A stretch of DNA of 64,000 nt from Bdellovibrionales bacterium. Its GTDB lineage: Bacteria > Bdellovibrionota > UBA1018. Below, one piece after another: positions 16,260 through 23,950 of the stretch. The position numbers and the translations under genes are program-made. The stretch is from contig JAFEAP010000008.1 in NCBI GenBank assembly GCA_018266355.1, positions 62,001-126,000 on the forward strand, written 5' to 3'. A model generated the notes under the pieces. It saw only the letters and a list, made by a program, of their open reading frames with translations, was not told where the DNA came from and made no database searches. The number at the start of each line of letters is the position of its first letter. The first letter of the stretch is position 1.

Positions 16260-17699
16260 CTAGAGCGGGTCGACTTGACCGGCGACTTCGTCGACCGCCT
16301 GGTCGTGCGCGGCGATCAGGTCGTCGACGTTTCGGGAAAGGAAGGTCTTGAAGTAGGCGTTCGCCGCCGGGACGCCGGCGTCGACGTTGCACTTCGTGGC
16401 CACGCGGAAGTCCTTGTGGACGACCTCGGGAGGGCAAGCCTTGTCGAGCACCGGATTCAGGTCCTTCGCGATCTTCGCGTCGTCCGGGGCGTAACCGTTA
16501 TCTTTCGCGGAGGAGAACGTGCCGCGTTCCCCGAGCACGAATTTCTGGTCCCCGGCGCTGAAGCGGCGGAAAGCGTCGTTCCGGAGGTCGATGTAATGCT
16601 GCATCTTCTGGAAGAGCCAGTTCCGCCACTGCGGGTTCGGAACCGAATTCGCCCAGTTTTGCCACTCGGTCACGGTCGCGAGGACCTTCGCCCGGATCTG
16701 ATTCAGCTGCTCCTGGATTTTCGGCGCGCCGTTCTTCATGAGGGCGTTCGCGAATTGGTCCATCGCGCGGTCGCAGGCGCGCCAGACGTCGGTGTCCTTG
16801 AGGAGTTGGCGCTCGCCTTCCTCGATGTCGCGGAGGTTCCCGAAGAGGTCGCCCGACTTTCGTTTCTTCGCCTTTTTTTCGATCTTCTTCGCCATCTTCG
16901 TTTCGATCGAGTAGATCTCGTTGACTTCGGCGTTGGATGCGTTCACGCAGCGTTTATAGTCGTCGGAGGTTTCGACGAAGGTGTCCTTCACCGATTGGAA
17001 GTAGCCGAGGTCGACGATCTCGTTCATCTCGTCGTAGAGACGGATTCGGCGGAGATAATCGAGGTGCGTGCGCACGAGCGCGTTCCATTCCTTCGCGGCC
17101 GCGTTCAGGGTCGCGTAGGTGTTCGAAAAATCCTCGTCGGCGAAATTCTCTCCCGGTCTCGAGAGCGCGATCCCGCGGAGTTCGTGCCCGGCGACGATTT
17201 CCTTCTGGAGCGGGGTGGTCGAGGGATCGGCCGCTCGGGCGCGGCCGACGTAAATGTGCGGCGGTTTCGCGAACGGTTCCTTCACCGCGTACCGTTCGGA
17301 GGACGGATCGACGCATTCGCCCTGCGAATTCTTCCGGTTGTCGAGGCAGACGTGGGCTTCCGTCGTCACGAGGTGCTTCGGGTCCTTCGCCTCGTTCGGC
17401 GGCATGATCGCGCGGATCTTCGCGAGCTCGTCCTCGGTGATCGAGAGCTTGCCTTGCTTCGCCCACGCTTCCATCTTCGCCAGCGCGACGCGCTCGTATT
17501 CCATGAACTCGCCCGCGACCGGATCGCCGCCTCCGCGCGGCCCGCCGTTTCCGCCTTCCGCCGGGCGCCGCGAAGCGGGCAAGGGGCGGGAGTCATTCAG
17601 GTCGAGCTTGAGGTTTCCCGTCGAGCAGCCGGTGAGGGCGGCGAGGGCGAGAAGGATCGAGCGGCGAGGAAGAAGAGAGGAGGAGATTTTCGAGTTCAT
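16260..17699 (-). CDS. Lipoprotein of unknown function
   Basis: A 479-residue protein with a lipobox LTGC (acylated Cys at residue 25) after a hydrophobic segment. A Gly/Pro-rich linker follows, then a large alpha-helical domain with many charged residues (MAKKIEKKAKKRKSGDLFGNL). The segment EIVAGHELRGIAL contains HEL but not HExxH, so it is not assigned as a metalloprotease. No family is recognised. It ends 10 bases from the convergent TPR gene and lies downstream of the two secreted genes at 17853-19560. Confidence 0.75.
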   Translation of the reverse strand: MNSKISSSLLPRRSILLALAALTGCSTGNLKLDLNDSRPLPASRRPAEGGNGGPRGGGDPVAGEFMEYERVALAKMEAWAKQGKLSITEDELAKIRAIMPPNEAKDPKHLVTTEAHVCLDNRKNSQGECVDPSSERYAVKEPFAKPPHIYVGRARAADPSTTPLQKEIVAGHELRGIALSRPGENFADEDFSNTYATLNAAAKEWNALVRTHLDYLRRIRLYDEMNEIVDLGYFQSVKDTFVETSDDYKRCVNASNAEVNEIYSIETKMAKKIEKKAKKRKSGDLFGNLRDIEEGERQLLKDTDVWRACDRAMDQFANALMKNGAPKIQEQLNQIRAKVLATVTEWQNWANSVPNPQWRNWLFQKMQHYIDLRNDAFRRFSAGDQKFVLGERGTFSSAKDNGYAPDDAKIAKDLNPVLDKACPPEVVHKDFRVATKCNVDAGVPAANAYFKTFLSRNVDDLIAAHDQAVDEVAGQVDPL

Positions 17700-17760
17700 C
17701 GCTTTCCGATCGGGAAAAATAGGATGGAGCTTGAACGGAGGGGAGGGGGCGGGGGAGCCA

Positions 17761-17806
17761 AAAAAATGACCCCGGACAGATCCCCGCTTAATGAGTCTGT
17801 CCGGGG
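17761..17806 (-). terminator. Rho-independent terminator for the gene at 17853-18932
   Basis: A perfect 11-bp inverted repeat, CCCCGGACAGA at 17770-17780 and TCTGTCCGGGG at 17796-17806. On the minus strand it is followed by TCATTTTTTTGG. This is a canonical stem and T run just after the stop of the 17853 gene. Confidence 0.85.
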
Positions 17807-17852
17807 TATCGGGAGCGGCCGGGACACGGGGTTCCCCGCCGCACGATTCGGA

Positions 17853-18932
17853 TTACTTGAGATTCGCGAGCTGCTTCAGCTGACCGTTCAGTTTCGGCGT
17901 GCCGGAGTGGTAGCCCGAGTTGTATTCGTCCCGGGCGAAGCGCTTGATCTTGGCTTTCGCGGACGGGCTCACTTTCGCGGCCTGGAAGAACGCGTTCACG
18001 ATTTGCGCTTCGATGCCGGCGTAGTCGCCGTTGTGGCTCTGGAGGAAGTCCATGCCCCAGTCGAGCGCGTCGGAGTTCCCGCGCGCGGCGTTCTTCAGGT
18101 TGATTCCGGTTTGGATTTTTTCGTTCGCGGCTTGAGCGGCATTCTTGAAGACGGAGCATTTCACGCCGAGGAAGCCTTCAACGAGCGACTGGGCCCGATC
18201 GACGCGGCCTTGGCCGAGGTAAAAGAGGCCGTAGTTCACGGACTCTTGGAAGTCGTGTACCCAAGTCGAACCGCGACCGCCTTCGCAGTCGGTGTCCGGC
18301 GACTCTTGGACGCTCTTCAGGTAGCGATTCATTTCGTCCATGAGGGGAAGAACGGCGGCGCGGTATCCTTCATTGATCGTGGAAGCGACTTCTCTGAACT
18401 CTTCTGCATTATTCCACGAGCAGCTCGCCATCGTCTCGCCGATTGTGCGCGAAATCTCCGGGTCGTTTTTCGGGAAGAGGTCGCGGTAGCGGATGGCGAC
18501 GAGGTCGCGGGGGCCGCAGCCGTGGGCGCCGCCAATGATTCGGTTTTTCACGAACGCGATAATTTTCGGCGAGGTTTTACCGTCCAAGTCGCGCGCATGA
18601 TCGGCGATGACGACTTTCTTTTTCAGTGGAAGGACTTCGTCGGAGAGATTGAGGAGTTTATCGAGGATCGGATCGATGGTCGAACGTTCTGCGGTGCCGA
18701 AATTTCCGATGCCCTCGACGACGCTCTCGAAATCCGGCGTTTTCTGGACTTCCGGGTTCAAGAGATAACCGGCGACGAGACGGAGTTGAACTTTGGTGTC
18801 GAGTTCGCACTGGTAGACGTTCTTGGGAGTCGCTTGGTCTTCGGTCTTGCAGTCTTCGGCGCGGGCCGAAGCGGTGAGCGAGAGCGAGGCGAGGATCGAG
18901 GTCAGGGCGAGGGCGGCGAGACGGGTTTTCAT
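17853..18932 (-). CDS. Secreted helical protein, C-terminus related to the 21393 gene
   Basis: The ATG at 18930-18932 with GGAG upstream gives 359 residues. The N-terminus (MKTRLAALALTSILASLSLTASARAED) is a signal peptide. The mature protein is alpha-helical with eight cysteines, and its last 50 residues (KIKRFARDEYNSGYHSGTPKLNGQLKQLANL) resemble the last 50 of the gene at 21393 (ASFLKAEIASGYHDYAPGL). HEAT-like repeats are possible. No family is recognised. It is downstream of the 18961 gene in one operon (28 bases apart) and ends at a strong terminator. Confidence 0.78.
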   Translation of the reverse strand: MKTRLAALALTSILASLSLTASARAEDCKTEDQATPKNVYQCELDTKVQLRLVAGYLLNPEVQKTPDFESVVEGIGNFGTAERSTIDPILDKLLNLSDEVLPLKKKVVIADHARDLDGKTSPKIIAFVKNRIIGGAHGCGPRDLVAIRYRDLFPKNDPEISRTIGETMASCSWNNAEEFREVASTINEGYRAAVLPLMDEMNRYLKSVQESPDTDCEGGRGSTWVHDFQESVNYGLFYLGQGRVDRAQSLVEGFLGVKCSVFKNAAQAANEKIQTGINLKNAARGNSDALDWGMDFLQSHNGDYAGIEAQIVNAFFQAAKVSPSAKAKIKRFARDEYNSGYHSGTPKLNGQLKQLANLK

Positions 18933-18960
18933 GGCGGTTCTCCGGTCGGGGGTGGTTTCG

Positions 18961-19560
18961 TTATTTCTTCTTCGCGACGGGCTTCGGGGCGTCACCGATC
19001 GAGATCGAGGGTATTTTCGCGTCGAGCGAGTATTGGACTTTCACGACTTTCGCGTCGTTCTGGTAGCCGAAAGGAATCGTGATCTCCTGCGCGAGCTCCT
19101 TCGGCCACTGGACGTCGCCGTTCGGAAGACGCATCGGCTTGCCGGTTTTCGGATCGCGGATCGGAGAGAGGTATTTTTCGACGCGGACGAGAATGTTCGT
19201 CGTCCGCGGCTCCGATTGCTGAGTGAACGCGAGCCCGGTGAGCTCCTCGCGCACGTTGCACTCCTGGACCAGGGAAAGCGTCGACGACGGATACGGCATG
19301 ACGCTGATCATGCGATCCGAGGATTTCGTTTCGCACATTACGTTCGATTCGACGGTAACCGCGATGTCGACGAGGGCGGTGAAGCTGCGCATGTCCGGGG
19401 CGTATTCGGCCGCGCGGATTTTCGCGCCGTCTACGCTCAAGATCGAGACGGGTTCGGCGACGGTGGTGACGTTCGGGATTTTATCGTCTGCAGTTGCGTT
19501 CAGGGCCGAAGCGGCGAGGACGGAGAGCAGGGCGAGGAACGTTAAGAAGCGGGTTTCCAT
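18961..19560 (-). CDS. Secreted protein of unknown function
   Basis: A 199-residue protein with a signal peptide (METRFLTFLALLSVLAASALNATA). The mature part looks beta-rich (ILSVDGAKIRAAEY, ALVDIAVTVESNV) and has two cysteines; it ends in a lysine tail. No family is recognised. Its leader contains the 21-bp element at 19582-19602, 21 bases before the ATG. The same element sits at the same distance before the 21393 gene, so the two may be co-regulated. Confidence 0.76.
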   Translation of the reverse strand: METRFLTFLALLSVLAASALNATADDKIPNVTTVAEPVSILSVDGAKIRAAEYAPDMRSFTALVDIAVTVESNVMCETKSSDRMISVMPYPSSTLSLVQECNVREELTGLAFTQQSEPRTTNILVRVEKYLSPIRDPKTGKPMRLPNGDVQWPKELAQEITIPFGYQNDAKVVKVQYSLDAKIPSISIGDAPKPVAKKK

Positions 19561-19581
19561 AAGCGGGGATTCCTTTCGAGT

Positions 19582-19602
19582 TTGATAACGCAGTGAGTTA
19601 TA
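19582..19602 (-). promoter_or_regulatory. 21-bp conserved leader/operator element, copy 1
   Basis: TTGATAACGCAGTGAGTTATA read on the plus strand. It contains an ATAAC/GTTAT inverted repeat with a 7-base spacer, and on the minus strand TATAAC could serve as a -10 element. The distance to the ATG of the 18961 gene is 21 bases. Copy 2 at 22794-22814 matches in 19 of 21 positions at the same distance from its own ATG. Confidence 0.6.
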
Positions 19603-19678
19603 AATGCGTCGCGCTCGATCTTCCCCGGAGAAAAACCGGACGATCTGGATTTGAAATTAATCCAAGAGAATCAATTAG

Positions 19679-21337
19679 TTATCGTTTTTTATTGCGGTCG
19701 TGCTTCGCTTGATAGCTCAGCACGAGAAGGATCAATCCCGCGACGAGAAGAGCCGTCCGCCCGAACCAGTCGCCCCACTTCACCATCAGCGTCGGGATCG
19801 GTTCGATGATCGGGATGGTGACGTTCATGATCTCGGGCTCGAAGAGCTTCGTCCGCCGGACGATCTCGCCGTCGGGCTCGACGAGGACCGAGAAACCGGT
19901 GTTCGTCGAGCGGAGCTGGGGCACCCGCGTTTCGATGCTGCGGAACGCGGCAAGGTTCAGGTGGTAGTATGGCGCGCCGATCGGACCGAACCACGAATCG
20001 TTCGTGAAGTTGAAGATCACTTCCGCGCCTTGCTTCACGGCGTCGCGGATGAAGGTCGGGAAGAGCACTTCGTAACAAATCACGGGCTGGGTTTTCACGC
20101 CGTCGACCGTGCGGATCACCGAACCGGGGCCGCTGCCGAAGAAACCGACCATCGGGAAGAGGCGCTTGATGAACGGGAAGAGCTCCGCGCCGGGGATGTA
20201 CTCGCCGAAAGGGATCAGGATCGTCTTCGCGTAGCGCGAGTCGGTGCCGTCGGGATTCAGGTAAAACACGGCGTTGTAACTCCGACCGCGCATGTCGCGG
20301 TCGTAGCCGCCGAACGCGAGCGGCACTTTCCGGCTCGCGACGAAACTCTCGACTTCCTTGTCGCGCGCGAAATCGTCGGAGGTTTCCGGGCTCCGAAACG
20401 TCGAAGGGTACGCCGTCTCGGGCCAGAGCAGGACGTCGGGTTTCGGCTCGAGCTTCAGCGCCTCGTCCGAAAGGTCGTAGTACGCGCGGAGCACGCGTTC
20501 GGCCGCCTCGCGGTATCCGTGCTCGGAGGCGAGCTTCTCGATGTCGCCGATGTTCGCCTGGATCGCCGCAGCCTGGAGCGTACGCTTCGGATGGGCGACG
20601 CTTTCGGCGACCTGGGCGAGGCGGTAGCGGCCATAGCGATCGGCGCCGACGAGCACGAACACCGCGAGCAGCACGCTCGGAACCGCGAGTTTCACCGCGG
20701 GCCAGATCGCGGGCTCGCCGCGATTTCGGAAGCGGTCGATCGCGACGTAGATCGCGACGTTCGCGAGCAGGAGAAGGAAGGTCAGGAAAGCGGGCCCGCC
20801 GATGTCCGCGGCCTGGCGGAGCGTGCGCGCGTAGATCAGCGAGTGCCCGAGCGTATCGACGAACATCTTCGGCAGCGTCCAGTCGAGTCCGGCGTAAAAA
20901 AGCGCGACGAGAAACCCGAAGCCGAGAACGACGAGCGGACGCGGATCCGTGCGCAGGCGTCCGAGCGCGTAGCGGAGCGGGATCGCCGCGAAATAAAACT
21001 GAGGCTGCCCGATCGCAGCGAAGAGGAGGAGAAGGAAAGCGGCGAGCGGCCACGGGATCGCGCCGAAGGTATGGATCACGTAGGCGACCCAGGCGAAAGT
21101 GACGAGGCTGAAAAAGAAGCAAAGCCAGAAACTTTGGCGAACGGCCTCGCGAGGCGTCGGCGCCTTCGCGATGACGTCGAACCAGGGAACGAGCGCGAAG
21201 GTCGCGCACCACCACCAGTGGAGCGGTTCGAAGGTCAGGAAAAGGAGAGCGACCGAGAAAAAGATCCTCCGATCGATCCCTCGGAACAGACCGCGGAAGA
21301 TAAGTCCGATGCGGGAAGCGCGGGCGCCGTTCGTCAT
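19679..21337 (-). CDS. lnt: Apolipoprotein N-acyltransferase
   Basis: A 552-residue inner-membrane enzyme. The first ~240 residues hold hydrophobic segments, then a nitrilase-type domain with the catalytic triad Glu307 (LLWPETAYP), Lys371 (YAKTILIPFGEY) and Cys421 (PVICYEVLF), and a last membrane helix at the C-terminus (TALLVAGLILLVLSYQ). Lnt adds the third acyl chain to lipoproteins, consistent with the many lipobox proteins in this window. The start at 21337 and its GGAG site lie inside a strong 17-bp inverted repeat, so translation may be controlled. Confidence 0.95.
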   Translation of the reverse strand: MTNGARASRIGLIFRGLFRGIDRRIFFSVALLFLTFEPLHWWWCATFALVPWFDVIAKAPTPREAVRQSFWLCFFFSLVTFAWVAYVIHTFGAIPWPLAAFLLLLFAAIGQPQFYFAAIPLRYALGRLRTDPRPLVVLGFGFLVALFYAGLDWTLPKMFVDTLGHSLIYARTLRQAADIGGPAFLTFLLLLANVAIYVAIDRFRNRGEPAIWPAVKLAVPSVLLAVFVLVGADRYGRYRLAQVAESVAHPKRTLQAAAIQANIGDIEKLASEHGYREAAERVLRAYYDLSDEALKLEPKPDVLLWPETAYPSTFRSPETSDDFARDKEVESFVASRKVPLAFGGYDRDMRGRSYNAVFYLNPDGTDSRYAKTILIPFGEYIPGAELFPFIKRLFPMVGFFGSGPGSVIRTVDGVKTQPVICYEVLFPTFIRDAVKQGAEVIFNFTNDSWFGPIGAPYYHLNLAAFRSIETRVPQLRSTNTGFSVLVEPDGEIVRRTKLFEPEIMNVTIPIIEPIPTLMVKWGDWFGRTALLVAGLILLVLSYQAKHDRNKKR

Positions 21338-21366
21338 GCCAGAACTCCAGCATGACGAACGGCGCC
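21323..21366. repeat. 17-bp perfect inverted repeat covering the lnt start
   Basis: Arms 21323-21339 and 21350-21366 are exact reverse complements with a 10-base loop. The lnt ATG (complement 21335-21337) is inside one arm and the GGAG site is in the loop and arm. It lies 26 bases after the stop of the 21393 gene. It may be a terminator/attenuator hairpin, a translational switch or a REP-like element. Confidence 0.85.
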
Positions 21367-21392
21367 GAGGATTTCAAGGGGAACGACGGATC

Positions 21393-22772
21393 TTAAGGAT
21401 GGACCGCTTTCAAGGTCGCCTTCATTTCGTCGACGAGGCCCGGAGCGTAGTCGTGGTAGCCCGACGCGATTTCCGCCTTCAGGAAGGAGGCGATCGCGAG
21501 TTTCGCCGCCGTCGGGATCGACTTCGAGCGGTAAGCGACGAGGATCTGATCGACGAGCGGGCGTTTCGCGCCGTCGTTGTACTGGATGATGTCCTTCGAC
21601 CACGCGATCGCCGCGGCGTTGCCTTTGGCGATCAAGGCGACGTTCACCTGGGCTTCGATCTTCGCGACGGCCGCGCGGACCGACGTCCGAACGTTTTCGT
21701 TCGCGTGATTATAGAAGTCGGACGACTTCAGCTTCGGGAGCGCGCGGTCGGAGCCGATTTCGCCGAGGGTGTCGACGACGGCCACGAGGTTCTCCGCCGA
21801 GGTGGTTCCGTTCACGAGGTCGATGAGCGGAAGGACGGACTCCTTGATCTTCTCCTTCTTCGCGCGGGCGAGCGCGATGGCGAAGGAAGGCTTCGAGGGG
21901 CCGGCCTGGATCACGAGCGCGATCTGGCTGCGGACTTCCGGGTAGCGCGCGGACGCGAGGATCGCGTTCACGAGGCCGATCTCCGTCGTCGGATCGGCGA
22001 AGAGACCCTTCGCGACCGCGTTCACGCGCGGGTCGTTCAGGGCGAGGAGGCCGCTGAGCGCGGCCGCCCGCGTTTCCACCCGAGCGATCTTCCCGCGAAC
22101 CACGTCGAGGAGCGGAAGGATCGCCGTCGGCAGCTCCTGCGGCATCGCGAGAAACGCATAGACGCCGCCTTCGACGGCGTCGGGGTCGGTCGAGAGGATC
22201 GCCTTCATCGCGTCGGCCGCCGTGTAGTTCTCGGAGTAAACGACGTCGTCGGCCGTCGAGAAGGCGATCGTGGACGCGATCTTCGCCACGTTGCCCGCGC
22301 GAAGGTCGGCCGGGCAACCGTACCAGTGCAGGAGGACGTTCTTCCATTTCCGGGTGGCGTAGAGGTTACAAGCCGTCGCGCTCGTCTCCGCGCTTTCGAC
22401 GGCGCCGTCTTGGAAGAGGATCGGCTTCGCTCTTTGGCGTTCGACGTGTACGATTTCGCCGTAGAGCTCGATCTCGGATTTTTCGCTGTTGTACCTCGAG
22501 TAAGCCCAGTACAGGCCGCGTAAGAACGCCGCGCGGTTCGTGTCGTCCATTTTCTTCGAGTAGGTGTCGTATTGGTGCGCCTTGAAGATCCGGCCCGCGA
22601 CTTCTTCGAACGCGGGAGCGGTGGCTTGATTCACGAAGGCCTCGGCCATCACGGTGTTGCAGTCGGTGTCGTCGGCTCCGCCCGCTCCGAGGACGGTGCA
22701 GGCGTCGGCGGCGGTCGTGGCGGAAAGGGCGGCAAGGAGGGCGAGAGAAAGGGCGTTCAGCGGGGATTTCAT
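21393..22772 (-). CDS. Secreted HEAT-repeat-like protein
   Basis: The ATG at 22770-22772 gives 459 residues. Start MKSPLNALSLALLAALSATTAADAC is a signal peptide with cleavage near residue 22. The mature part has helix-loop-helix repeats (for example LPTAILPLLDVVRGKIARVETRAAALSGLLALNDPRVNAVAK) like HEAT repeats. Four or more cysteines lie in its N-terminal third. The last 50 residues resemble the end of the 17853 gene. No family is recognised. It precedes lnt on the same strand but has its own leader element, so a separate promoter is likely. Confidence 0.76.
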   Translation of the reverse strand: MKSPLNALSLALLAALSATTAADACTVLGAGGADDTDCNTVMAEAFVNQATAPAFEEVAGRIFKAHQYDTYSKKMDDTNRAAFLRGLYWAYSRYNSEKSEIELYGEIVHVERQRAKPILFQDGAVESAETSATACNLYATRKWKNVLLHWYGCPADLRAGNVAKIASTIAFSTADDVVYSENYTAADAMKAILSTDPDAVEGGVYAFLAMPQELPTAILPLLDVVRGKIARVETRAAALSGLLALNDPRVNAVAKGLFADPTTEIGLVNAILASARYPEVRSQIALVIQAGPSKPSFAIALARAKKEKIKESVLPLIDLVNGTTSAENLVAVVDTLGEIGSDRALPKLKSSDFYNHANENVRTSVRAAVAKIEAQVNVALIAKGNAAAIAWSKDIIQYNDGAKRPLVDQILVAYRSKSIPTAAKLAIASFLKAEIASGYHDYAPGLVDEMKATLKAVHP

Positions 22773-22793
22773 AAGCGGGTCTCCAAGAGGGGG

Positions 22794-22814
22794 TTGATAA
22801 CGCGGTGGGTTATA
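22794..22814 (-). promoter_or_regulatory. 21-bp conserved leader/operator element, copy 2
   Basis: TTGATAACGCGGTGGGTTATA on the plus strand, 19 of 21 identical to the copy at 19582-19602, with the ATAAC/GTTAT inverted repeat preserved. It lies 21 bases before the ATG of the HEAT-like gene, exactly as in copy 1. The following leader also matches in CCCGCTT-ATG. A repeated operator or promoter for a small regulon is the simplest reading. Confidence 0.6.
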
Positions 22815-22855
22815 CAAACTTCCCGGAGGGGGTGCCGCTGAGAAAAAGCGAACGG

Positions 22856-23659
22856 CTAAGGCTGTGAATTCGTGCGGGTTCGGATTTCGTCGAAGAGTTG
22901 GGAAGGCGCGTACCCTTCGCCGGCGGGCTGGATCATGTTCACGATGAATTGGTTCAAGTACGCCGCACGTTCGCGTTTCGCGTGGGACCAGAACGCGATT
23001 TTCGGGCGGTGGCTCACGCATGCATCGAAGACTTGCCACTGCTGGACGTGGGTGAATTCGTGCATGATCGCGTTCAGGTATTCCATGTCGATCGGATCGG
23101 AATCGAAACGGACTTTATGGGTGTCGGCTTCGGTGATCGCCTTTGCGACGTTGATCGATTCGACGAAGTAGGTCGAGAATCCTCGCATCGGCATGCGGAT
23201 CTCGGACAGCAGGAGGCCGAGCGATCCCGGCGCTTTCGCGCCTTTGTACTTCCGATAGGCCCGGTCGATTTCCATGAGGCGTTCCAGTCCGACGACCGCT
23301 GGAAAGAGATCGACCTTCCACCCGAAAGCGGGCGATGCCCACGGCGGAGGGGCGAGCGAGATCGGTCGGGAGTTCCCGCGTTCGTCGGTCGCCTCGACGA
23401 CTTTCGATTGCACGAGACCGAGATCGCAGCGTCCGAGCGCGGCGGCGACTTCGGCGTAGGACTCGTCGGTCCGGATATGCACGCGGGCGTTCTTCGGGCC
23501 GAGCGTGAAGTAAGTATCGTTGCACCCCTGGTAGGCGATGCAGCCGTACAGCAAGGCCGCGTCGGCCATGACCGAAGGCCCGGAAACGACGAGGTGGGTT
23601 TCCGCGATCGCCGCCGGGGCCGCGATCAGGAATCCCGCGAGGAGAGCGAGCAGGCGCAT
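22856..23659 (-). CDS. Secreted HExxH metalloprotease-like protein
   Basis: A 267-residue protein with a signal peptide (RLLALLAGFLIAAPAAIA). The segment LNAIMHEFTHVQQWQVF has HEFTH with His200, Glu201 and His204, the zinc-binding motif of a metalloprotease; the following RERAAYLNQF may supply the third ligand. The mature part has four cysteines before the motif. Secreted zinc proteases of this type are common in predatory and environmental bacteria. The gene is last in an operon with the 23664 gene (4 bases apart) and the subtilisin gene. Confidence 0.75.
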   Translation of the reverse strand: MRLLALLAGFLIAAPAAIAETHLVVSGPSVMADAALLYGCIAYQGCNDTYFTLGPKNARVHIRTDESYAEVAAALGRCDLGLVQSKVVEATDERGNSRPISLAPPPWASPAFGWKVDLFPAVVGLERLMEIDRAYRKYKGAKAPGSLGLLLSEIRMPMRGFSTYFVESINVAKAITEADTHKVRFDSDPIDMEYLNAIMHEFTHVQQWQVFDACVSHRPKIAFWSHAKRERAAYLNQFIVNMIQPAGEGYAPSQLFDEIRTRTNSQP

Positions 23660-23663
23660 CGCT

Positions 23664-23924
23664 TTATCCGCGCGAGACGGAGATGCACATCAGGATCTTG
23701 CCGTCGGCGTGGCGGATCGCCGGAGAGGAGACGCGGTAACCCGCGCGGGCGTAGGAGGAGGCGCTGAGCGAGATGCCGAACTGGGCTTGTTCGAGCGTCT
23801 TCCCGCTCGAGCAGGCGACCTTCGCGTCGCGCGAGGCGATCGCGCGGGTCGCGGCGCGGTCCGCGGCGAACGCGGAGGAGGAAAGGGAGAGGGCGGTCAG
23901 GGCGAGGAAAAAGAACTTCCGCAT
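23664..23924 (-). CDS. Small secreted protein in protease operon
   Basis: An 86-residue protein with a signal peptide (MRKFFFLALTALSLSSSAFA). The mature part of about 66 residues has cysteines near residues 38 and 80 and ends with VSRG. It sits between a subtilisin gene (26 bases upstream) and a metalloprotease gene (4 bases downstream), and a GAGG site precedes its ATG. It could be a chaperone, inhibitor or activator of one of the proteases; the sequence itself does not show this. Confidence 0.7.
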   Translation of the reverse strand: MRKFFFLALTALSLSSSAFAADRAATRAIASRDAKVACSSGKTLEQAQFGISLSASSYARAGYRVSSPAIRHADGKILMCISVSRG

Positions 23925-23950
23925 ACGAACCTCTTCAGCAAAAAGGGAGT

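Noticed and set aside
16260..17699. Lipoprotein with HEL as a metalloprotease
   Set aside because: The motif is AGHELRG, without the second His of HExxH, so a zinc protease call is not supported.
16275..19082. Plus-strand open frame of 935 codons
   Set aside because: It runs antisense to two secreted-protein genes and a lipoprotein gene with signal peptides, terminator and good starts. GC-rich codon bias opens such shadow frames.
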